This document shows positions 58,591 to 64,000 of a stretch of DNA of 64,000 bases, one piece after another. The DNA is taken from positions 4,712,001-4,776,000 of the forward strand of contig NZ_CP107852.1 of assembly GCF_036346875.1 (NCBI RefSeq), written 5' to 3'. Source of the DNA: Nocardia sp. NBC_00508 (GTDB lineage Bacteria > Actinomycetota > Actinomycetes > Mycobacteriales > Mycobacteriaceae). The notes beneath the pieces are model-generated. The model did not search any database. It was not told where the DNA came from and was given only the letters and a program-made list of their open reading frames with translations. Positions within the stretch are counted from its first letter, which is position 1; every line of letters begins with the position of its first letter. Position numbers and translations under genes: made by a program.

Positions 58591-59514
58591 ATGCGGCGGG
58601 TCCAATACGGGCGCAGCGGCGGTCCCGAGGTGCTCGAACTGGTCTCGGCCGAGGTGCCGACACCGGGGCCGGGCGAACTTCTGGTTCGCGTCGAGGCGGT
58701 CGGGGTGACCCTGCCGGTGGTGCGGAAGGTGCGCGAGCAGCGTGAACCGATCGCGCTGGGCGGCGAGGTCGCCGGTGAGGTGGTGGCGGTAGGCGAGGGC
58801 GTCGACGGGTACGCGGCCGGGTATCGGGTCACGGGCTTGGTGTTCGGGCACGGTTACGCCGACTACGCGCTGCTCTCGGCGGCCATGGCCTCGCCGATTC
58901 CCGACGGAGCCTCCGCCGTCGACGCCGTCGCACTGGTGCGCAGCGGGCTGGTGGCGCTCGGTGCGCTCGACGCCGCGTCGCCGCAGGAGGGGGAGTCTGC
59001 GTTGATCACCGCCGCCGCGAGCGGCGTCGGCCACCTCGCGGTCCAGCTGGCGCGGGTGCGGGGTGCGGCGCGTGTGGTCGGCGCGGTGTCGGATCTCGCC
59101 AAGGCAGAGTTCGTGCAGAAGCTCGGCGCCGACGACGTGGTCGAGTACGGCCGGGAGTCCTGGGGCGCGCCCGCCGACTACGTGCTCGACGCCGTCGGCG
59201 GCGACCTGCTCACACCCGCGATCGCCGCCCTGGCCCCCGGTGGGCGGTTGGTCGCATACAGCTCGGGCGGCGGCACTATCCAGGCATACGACCTGCTCGT
59301 CGGCGCCAAGTCGGTGATCGGCTTCCAGATGGCCCGCATCGCGCGGGGGCGGCCCGAGGTGTACGAGCACTGGCGCCAAGAGCTGTGGCAGTACTTCGCG
59401 TCCGGCCAGGTGCGCCCGGCCGTCCACGCCGAATTCGCGCTGGACGAGGCCGCCGAGGCGCACGCTGTCATCGAGGGTCGCGCCAACCTGGGCAAAGTCG
59501 TCCTGATCCCTTGA
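58591..59514 (+). CDS. Zinc-independent quinone oxidoreductase (MDR family)
   Basis: A 307-residue NADPH:quinone reductase-like enzyme. Nucleotide-binding AAASGVGHLAVQLARVRGA, GGEVAGEVVAVGEGVDG and the C-terminal AHAVIEGRANLGKVVLIP are typical. Zinc-ligand cysteines of true alcohol dehydrogenases are missing. ATG 58591 has GGAGG 5 nt upstream. Confidence 0.9.
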   Translation: MRRVQYGRSGGPEVLELVSAEVPTPGPGELLVRVEAVGVTLPVVRKVREQREPIALGGEVAGEVVAVGEGVDGYAAGYRVTGLVFGHGYADYALLSAAMASPIPDGASAVDAVALVRSGLVALGALDAASPQEGESALITAAASGVGHLAVQLARVRGAARVVGAVSDLAKAEFVQKLGADDVVEYGRESWGAPADYVLDAVGGDLLTPAIAALAPGGRLVAYSSGGGTIQAYDLLVGAKSVIGFQMARIARGRPEVYEHWRQELWQYFASGQVRPAVHAEFALDEAAEAHAVIEGRANLGKVVLIP

Positions 59515-59593
59515 CCGGACCTGGGTTGCCTGTGCCTGCGGTGCGGGCACCCGGTTCGAGGCGGGCGCGGGGTAGCGGAGTCGGCCCGCCGCG

Positions 59594-59599
59594 TAGACT
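59594..59599 (+). promoter_or_regulatory. Putative ychF -10 (TAGACT)
   Basis: TAGACT ends 9 nt before GTG 59609; no ribosome binding site is seen. Confidence 0.35.
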
Positions 59600-59608
59600 C
59601 TGTTCCTC

Positions 59609-60688
59609 GTGAGTCTCACCCTCGGAATCGTCGGCCTGCCCAACGTCGGAAAGTCGACGCTGTTCAACGCGTTGACCAAGAACGACGTGCTCGCCGCGAA
59701 CTACCCGTTCGCGACCATCGAGCCCAACATCGGCGTGGTCCCGTTGCCCGACCCGCGGCTGACCAAGCTGGCCGAGATCTTCGGCTCCGAACGCATCGTG
59801 CCCGCCACCGTGTCGTTCGTCGACATCGCGGGCATCGTGAAGGGCGCCTCCGAGGGCGCGGGCCTGGGCAACAAGTTCCTCGCCAACATCCGCGAGGCCG
59901 ACGCCATCTGCCAGGTGGTCCGCGTATTCTCCGACGACGATGTGGTGCACGTCGACGGCAGGATAGACCCCTCCGCCGACATCGAGGTGATCGAGACCGA
60001 GCTCATCCTCGCCGACCTGCAAACCTTGGAGAAGGCGGTCGTGCGCCTGGACAAGGAAGCCAAGGTCAAGAAGGACCGCAAACCGGTCGCCGACGCCGCC
60101 AAGGCAGCCCAGGAGATTCTGAACAACGGCACCACCTTGTTCGCCGCCGCCGACAAGGTGGACACCGAACTCCTCAAAGAACTTTCCCTGCTCACCACCA
60201 AGCCCTTCCTCTACGTCTTCAACGCCGACGAGTCGGTCCTGACCGACGAAGCGAAGGTCGCCGAGCTGAAAGCCTCTGTCGCCCCAGCCGATTCGGTCTT
60301 CCTCGACGCCAAGGTCGAAGCCGAACTCCTCGAACTCGACGAGGAATCCGCCCTCGAACTCCTGGAATCCATCGGCCAAACCGAACCCGGCCTGCACGGC
60401 CTGGCCCGAGCAGGCTTCCACACCCTCGGCCTCCGGACCTACCTCACCGCGGGCCCGAAAGAGGCCCGCGCCTGGACCATTCACCAGGGCGACACCGCCC
60501 CCAAGGCGGCCGGAGTCATCCACACGGACTTCGAACGCGGCTTCATCAAGGCGGAGGTCGTAGCCTACAACGACCTGGTCGGCACCGGTTCCATGGCCGC
60601 TGCCAAGGCCGCAGGCAAGGTCCGAATGGAAGGCAAGGACTACGTCATGGCAGATGGCGACGTGGTCGAGTTCCGCTTCAACGTGTAG
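59609..60688 (+). CDS. ychF: Ribosome-binding ATPase YchF
   Basis: A 359-residue Obg-family P-loop protein. P-loop GLPNVGKSTLFNALTKND, switch and G3 FVDIAGIVKGASEGAGLGNK, and the C-terminal TGS domain are all present. YchF prefers ATP and is linked to ribosome function and stress. It closes the conserved backbone (Rv1112 position). Its last 29 bp including the stop are repeated at 62799-62827. Confidence 0.97.
   Translation: MSLTLGIVGLPNVGKSTLFNALTKNDVLAANYPFATIEPNIGVVPLPDPRLTKLAEIFGSERIVPATVSFVDIAGIVKGASEGAGLGNKFLANIREADAICQVVRVFSDDDVVHVDGRIDPSADIEVIETELILADLQTLEKAVVRLDKEAKVKKDRKPVADAAKAAQEILNNGTTLFAAADKVDTELLKELSLLTTKPFLYVFNADESVLTDEAKVAELKASVAPADSVFLDAKVEAELLELDEESALELLESIGQTEPGLHGLARAGFHTLGLRTYLTAGPKEARAWTIHQGDTAPKAAGVIHTDFERGFIKAEVVAYNDLVGTGSMAAAKAAGKVRMEGKDYVMADGDVVEFRFNV
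60660..60688 (+). repeat. ychF 3'-end direct repeat, left copy (att-like)
   Basis: The final 29 bp of ychF (starting ACGTGGTCGAG, ending AACGTGTAG) match 62799-62827 exactly. This is the usual picture of an element that integrated at a gene's 3' end while restoring the stop codon. Confidence 0.7.
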
Positions 60689-60745
60689 TCGCGTTTCGGT
60701 TCAACCTCAGGGCCTTCTTACGAAGGCGTCGGGACGCCCGAACGT

Positions 60746-61297
60746 TCAGACGTCGGCGTTCGAGGTTGCTGGTTCGGGCGCGTCGCTGCCACTGGACCAT
60801 GCCCCCGCTCTCTCTGCGGCGGCCTCGAACGCGTGCTGCAGTCGTTCGGACGCAAGGGGGCGTTCGGGGGCGCGTCGCGGAATGCCGAGGTGAATCTCGC
60901 GGAGTTCGTCAATGAGGTCGTCGACGAGGTCCGGGGACTCGGCCAGGATGCGAGCGCGAACGCTCAATGCGTGTGACGTGGGTCGATGATGCATGCCCCA
61001 GGCCCCGAGGGCCACCATCACCGGAACCGTCTGAATCCCTGCCTCGGTGAGCGAATACGCCGCCCGCTGCCCCCGCGTCGCATCGTCACGAGAAAGCAGG
61101 CCCTCCTCGACCAGATTTCGGAGGCGGTTGGCGAGGATGTTCGACGCGATGCCTTCGTCGCTGCGCGTCAGGAGCTCGCGGAAGTGGCGGCGACCGCCGA
61201 AAACGATGTCGCGAAGCACAATGAGGCTCCAGGCGTCGCCCAGCACCTCGACCGCCGCATTGATTGCGCACCCTGATCGGGGCTGTTCTCTCGCCAT
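60746..61297 (-). CDS. HxlR/MarR-like winged-helix regulator
   Basis: A 183-residue HxlR-family regulator: CAINAAVEVLGDAWSLIVLR, GGRRHFRELLTRSDEGIASN and LRNLVEEGLLSRDD form the winged helix. ATG 61297 has GGAG upstream; the longer frame overlaps the operator. It is divergent from the RibD-like reductase, its likely target. Confidence 0.88.
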   Translation of the reverse strand: MAREQPRSGCAINAAVEVLGDAWSLIVLRDIVFGGRRHFRELLTRSDEGIASNILANRLRNLVEEGLLSRDDATRGQRAAYSLTEAGIQTVPVMVALGAWGMHHRPTSHALSVRARILAESPDLVDDLIDELREIHLGIPRRAPERPLASERLQHAFEAAAERAGAWSSGSDAPEPATSNADV

Positions 61298-61309
61298 CTG
61301 ATCTCCAAA

Positions 61310-61353
61310 GTGATTGCAGATAGAAATCACTCTACGCTACGATGCGAGTGATT
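61310..61353. promoter_or_regulatory. HxlR-type operators
   Basis: GTGATT (61310-61315) and AATCAC (61325-61330) form an inverted repeat, and a further GTGATT lies at 61348-61353, in an AT-rich divergent promoter region. Confidence 0.45.
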
Positions 61354-61384
61354 TTATTTTGCAACCACCTGTATTGGAGCCATT

Positions 61385-62029
61385 GTGTCCCGTACGCGAG
61401 TCCACAACCTCTTCGTCTCCTCGGACGGGTATGCCGCCGGCGATCACGTGACGCTCGAAGCGCCGATCGGCGGAGCGGAGGCGCTCTTCGGCAAGTTCGA
61501 CGGACGCGTCATCCACGGCATTCACGGAATCGACGAACCCGTGACCGTGGACCGCGCCATGTTCAGTATGTGGGGCCAGGGTGTCGGGGCGGAGATCATG
61601 GGTCGTCGCAAGTTCGGCCCGCAGGCGGGCGAATGGCCGGACGACGGCTGGAAGGGATGGTGGGGAGATTCGCCGCCCTTCCGCACCCCGGTCTTCATTC
61701 TGACCCATTACCCGCACGAAGCACTCGAGTTCGACAACGGCACCAGTTTCCACTTCGTGGATGCCTCGCCGCAGGAGGCGCTTCGCTTGGCGCAAGATGC
61801 AGCCGGCGGGTTGGACGTCCGGATCGGCGGCGGGCCGTCCACCGTGAGCGAGTTCCTCCACGCCGATCTCATTGATTTTCTGCACGTGTCGATCATTCCG
61901 ATCGTGCTCGGTGCTGGTGTTCGGATCTGGGATCACCTCACTGGCCTGGAAGAGCGATTCAGTGTTGAGTCCATCAGCACATCCAGCGGTCTGACGCATC
62001 AGCTGTGGAACAGGAACCACGGCGAGTGA
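61385..62029 (+). CDS. Dihydrofolate-reductase-like (RibD C-terminal) family protein
   Basis: A 214-residue reductase of the RibD_C/DHFR-like family (VHNLFVSSDGYAAG, AEIMGRRKFG, VFILTHYPHEALE, DVRIGGGPSTVSEFL, SIIPIVLGAGVRIW). It probably binds NADPH; the substrate is unknown. The HxlR regulator is divergent. It is part of the segment bracketed by the ychF repeats. Confidence 0.85.
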   Translation: MSRTRVHNLFVSSDGYAAGDHVTLEAPIGGAEALFGKFDGRVIHGIHGIDEPVTVDRAMFSMWGQGVGAEIMGRRKFGPQAGEWPDDGWKGWWGDSPPFRTPVFILTHYPHEALEFDNGTSFHFVDASPQEALRLAQDAAGGLDVRIGGGPSTVSEFLHADLIDFLHVSIIPIVLGAGVRIWDHLTGLEERFSVESISTSSGLTHQLWNRNHGE

Positions 62030-62117
62030 GAGCGCTGGCTTGGGTCGGTGGCTTTGGTCCTCCTGCTCGAGCTGGAGTCCCGGTACGGCTGGGGTGGCCC
62101 CGTGACGCCGCCCGATA

Positions 62118-62123
62118 TATAAT
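62118..62123 (+). promoter_or_regulatory. vapBC -10 (TATAAT) with palindrome
   Basis: A consensus TATAAT lies inside the inverted repeat TATAT-AATCAGAC-ATATA (62116-62133), a likely VapB autoregulatory site. GGGAGGG precedes ATG 62153. Confidence 0.55.
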
Positions 62124-62152
62124 CAGACATATAACAAACGGGAGGGACAATC

Positions 62153-62371
62153 ATGGCAGTCACCAGCGTCGACCTGGATCCGCAGCTCATCGAGCGTGCC
62201 CGAGCGCTCACGGGCGAGCGATCGAACCGAGCCGTCCTCGACCTCGCGTTGCGCCGGCTCATCGCCTCGAAGCAGAAGGGCGCGATGATCGACGGTATCG
62301 CAGGACTGACCGACCTCGACAACGAGCTCGGCGCGCCAGTGGTCTCTCCGGGCGAGTCCCAGTCCTCGTGA
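62153..62371 (+). CDS. VapB-type antitoxin
   Basis: A 72-residue protein with an N-terminal ribbon-helix-helix-like part (TSVDLDPQLIERARALTGE, SNRAVLDLALRRLIASK) and an acidic tail. Its stop overlaps the toxin start (GTGA). Confidence 0.85.
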   Translation: MAVTSVDLDPQLIERARALTGERSNRAVLDLALRRLIASKQKGAMIDGIAGLTDLDNELGAPVVSPGESQSS

Positions 62372-62781
62372 CCGACTACCTGGTCGACAACTCGGTCTGG
62401 GCGAGGTTGGCCACTGGGGACCCGGGTATCACTGCGCGCCTGCGGCGTATCGAGCGAGCGTCGGCCGACCTGTTCGTCACCTGCCCGCCGCAGGTGCTCG
62501 AGTTCTGCCACAGCGCCCGGACGCCCGAAGAGCACGCGAACTACCGAGAGCAGATCTCCCTCGGATTCCCGCTCGAGCATGCACCCGACGAATCGCTCGT
62601 GCTCGATATCCAGGCAGCACTGTGGAACGCGGGGCTCGTCCGGGCGGCCGGCTCGCACGACATCCTCATCGCCGGCTATGCCATCGTGAACGATGCGACC
62701 GTGCTTGCCGCGGACCACGACTTCGAGCACATCGCGAGGGTGTCCGACCTGCAGTGCGAATACATCGCGCCTTCGCCGTGA
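62368..62781 (+). CDS. VapC-type PIN ribonuclease toxin
   Basis: A 137-residue PIN domain with the acidic residues expected at DYLVDNSVWARL, LEFCHSAR, GSHDILIAGYA and LAADHDFEHIA. It starts at GTG 62368, overlapping the antitoxin stop. It is intact, unlike the fragment at 36499. Confidence 0.88.
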   Translation: MTDYLVDNSVWARLATGDPGITARLRRIERASADLFVTCPPQVLEFCHSARTPEEHANYREQISLGFPLEHAPDESLVLDIQAALWNAGLVRAAGSHDILIAGYAIVNDATVLAADHDFEHIARVSDLQCEYIAPSP

Positions 62782-62798
62782 CGTTGGTTCGTGGCGGA

Positions 62799-62827
62799 AC
62801 GTGGTCGAGTTCCGCTTCAACGTGTAG
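62799..62827 (+). repeat. ychF 3'-end direct repeat, right copy (att-like)
   Basis: The same 29 bp as 60660-60688, including the last nine ychF codons and stop, in the same orientation but with no ychF frame upstream. Distance between copies is 2139 bp. Confidence 0.7.
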
Positions 62828-63110
62828 GAAACGGCCTTAACGCCCCAACTTGGCCAGCGTTCTTCTGGGCACTCTGACTTCGTCGCTATCCAAGTTCAGG
62901 GTCATCGAGATGATCCGGCGTACCGCCGTGGCGTAGTTCATCGACTGCGCACGCCCCGAACTGATTGGCGCGGTCAGGCGGACCGAACAATTGGTCGGCG
63001 CCAATGCCTAACCGATATATGGCTCAGTCGAATTCGCATAGCCGTGGTCGATCCTGAGCCGCATCGAAGCATGCCGGTAATCACTCGAGGCAGCACGGTA
63101 CGGTTGTCTG
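62828..63110. other. 283-bp interval with a 34-codon minus-strand frame
   Basis: On the minus strand ATG 62941 to TAA 62837 encodes 34 residues (MNYATAVRRIISMTLNLDSD then EVRVPRRTLAKLGR). It is open upstream to about 63003 without a start signal, like the end of a lost gene. Base composition is lower in G/C than the backbone. Nothing else is seen. Confidence 0.3.
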
Positions 63111-63767
63111 GTGATTGCCGCAGTTGTCTTTGATGTTGGAGAGACGCTCGTCGATGAGACCCGAGAGTACGGAACGTGGGCGGACTGGCTCGGAGTCCCC
63201 CGGCATACGTTCGCGGCAGCGTTCGGGGCAATCATCGCAACTGGCTTGGACTACCGTGAGACATTCCAAATCTTCCGTCCTGGGTTCGACCTCGACACGG
63301 AACGGCAGGCACGGGTAGACGCCGGACAGCCGGAGTGGTTCGGCGAAGACGACCTCTATCCTGACGTTCGGCCGGCGTTGTCGAAGCTCCGCGAGATGGG
63401 CGTTCAGGTTGGGGTCGCTGGGAATCAAACAGTACCCGCCGGAACCATACTTCGAGGTTTGAACCTGCCCACGGACTTCATTGCTACCTCTGGGGACTGG
63501 GGTGTGCAAAAGCCTTCGCTCGAGTTCTTCGGAAAAGTCATCGAGACGGCGGGCCGACCAGCGGAAGAGATTGTCTATGTCGGCGACCGCATCGATAATG
63601 ACGTCGCGCCGGCCAAACAGGCAGGTATGCGAACGGCCTACGTACTGAGGGGTCCGTGGGGGTGGATACACCGCGACAAACAAGAGGTCGCTGATCTCTC
63701 CGACTGGCAGATCAGCGACCTGAATGAACTGGCGGGCATCGTCGCGGCCGAGAATGGTGCTGGTTAG
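63111..63767 (+). CDS. HAD-superfamily hydrolase
   Basis: A 218-residue HAD phosphatase-like protein: motif I VVFDVGETLVDE, motif II VAGNQTVPAG, motif III with Lys in WGVQKPSLEFF and motif IV VGDRIDNDVAPAKQAGM. Gly instead of the second Asp of motif I occurs in dehalogenase and some phosphatase members. GTG start. G/C content is lower than in the backbone, and its stop overlaps that of the convergent regulator. Confidence 0.85.
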   Translation: MIAAVVFDVGETLVDETREYGTWADWLGVPRHTFAAAFGAIIATGLDYRETFQIFRPGFDLDTERQARVDAGQPEWFGEDDLYPDVRPALSKLREMGVQVGVAGNQTVPAGTILRGLNLPTDFIATSGDWGVQKPSLEFFGKVIETAGRPAEEIVYVGDRIDNDVAPAKQAGMRTAYVLRGPWGWIHRDKQEVADLSDWQISDLNELAGIVAAENGAG

Positions 63768-64000
63768 CCGACCAACGAATTGACGGTTGTATGCCAGTCG
63801 TACAACCGCTCATCGAGGCCTCGAACGGAGGGCAAGGAGTCCCACTGCATGAGCGTTTGACGCACAGCCTTGATTCGCTCGAGTGCAGTCGCATACCAGC
63901 TGCGCCCAAGTAGATCGAGGGCATCCTCGAGGTAGCGGCACGCCTGCTCAGGCTCCTTTTCCAGCACGGCTGCGGCGGCCGCATCAGCGAGATAGATCGA
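63764..64000 (-). CDS. XRE/TPR regulator, C-terminal part (runs off the window)
   Basis: The frame is open from the window edge to TAA 63764 and gives 78 residues with the tetratricopeptide ending of actinomycete XRE sensors (EKEPEQACRYLEDALDLLGR, LERIKAVRQTL, VRGLDERLYDW). The N-terminal helix-turn-helix lies outside the window. It is the third such regulator sequence here. Confidence 0.7.
   Translation of the reverse strand, partial: SIYLADAAAAAVLEKEPEQACRYLEDALDLLGRSWYATALERIKAVRQTLMQWDSLPSVRGLDERLYDWHTTVNSLVG

Overview
The window is 64 kb of high-GC actinobacterial chromosome, most likely Nocardia or a close mycolate-producing relative. Three things point there: strong G/C bias at third codon positions with many GTG starts, an EspG/PPE-like/DUF3558 gene set typical of type VII secretion bacteria, and a backbone whose order matches the Mycobacterium tuberculosis Rv1093-Rv1112 neighbourhood as I recall it (glyA, desA, phoH2, fumC, glpX, DUF4245, xseB, xseA, Rv1109c-like, ispH, DUF6542, ychF). 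All identifications come from reading motifs; no database search was possible.

Layout. 1-13.7 kb: the 3' part of a large non-ribosomal peptide synthetase (end of an epimerase, three C-A-T modules, thioester reductase), then an aldo-keto reductase and a WS/DGAT-like acyltransferase with a degenerate active site; together these suggest a peptide released reductively as an aldehyde or alcohol. 13.7-17.8 kb: a DUF885 metallopeptidase, a 37-residue peptide gene on the minus strand that resembles a modified-peptide precursor, a thioesterase/TetR pair sharing two inverted operators, and glyA. 17.8-24.6 kb: a four-gene EspG/PPE-like/lipoprotein operon, a flavin monooxygenase/TetR pair, a limonene-epoxide-hydrolase-like protein and small genes. 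24.7-28.2 kb: phoH2 behind a structured leader, an LGFP lipoprotein, and a DesA-family protein that has lost iron ligands. 28.5-33.1 kb: beta-lactamase fold protein, a SLOG-like protein with an XRE/TPR regulator, a regulator remnant and two coupled microproteins. 33.2-43.3 kb: fumC, glpX, DUF4245, xseBA, Rv1109c-like, ispH and DUF6542, with two related intergenic repeat elements and a tandem-repeat tract. 43.9-50.8 kb: a DNA-repair block (sbcD, sbcC, ogt, ada-alkA fusion). 50.9-59.5 kb: a CstA/YbdD peptide or pyruvate carrier, a sugar ABC importer without its ATPase, a 69-bp tandem repeat, VOC/AraC and a quinone oxidoreductase. 59.6-64 kb: ychF, whose last 29 bp are repeated 2.1 kb downstream, bracketing an HxlR, RibD-like and VapBC segment that looks like an integrated islet; then a HAD hydrolase and the end of another XRE/TPR regulator.

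Regulation visible in the sequence: five genes (glyA, the epoxide-hydrolase-like gene, desA, DUF4245, ispH) have a -10-like hexamer exactly 6 nt before the start codon, and three more at 8-9 nt, implying leaderless mRNAs. Several operons use ATGA or GTGA start-stop overlaps. The most novel items are the small peptide gene at 14993-15106, the ychF 3'-end duplication, the two intergenic elements that keep a stem-loop plus a fixed 14-mer while changing the stem sequence, the phoH2 leader, and the ligand-depleted DesA.
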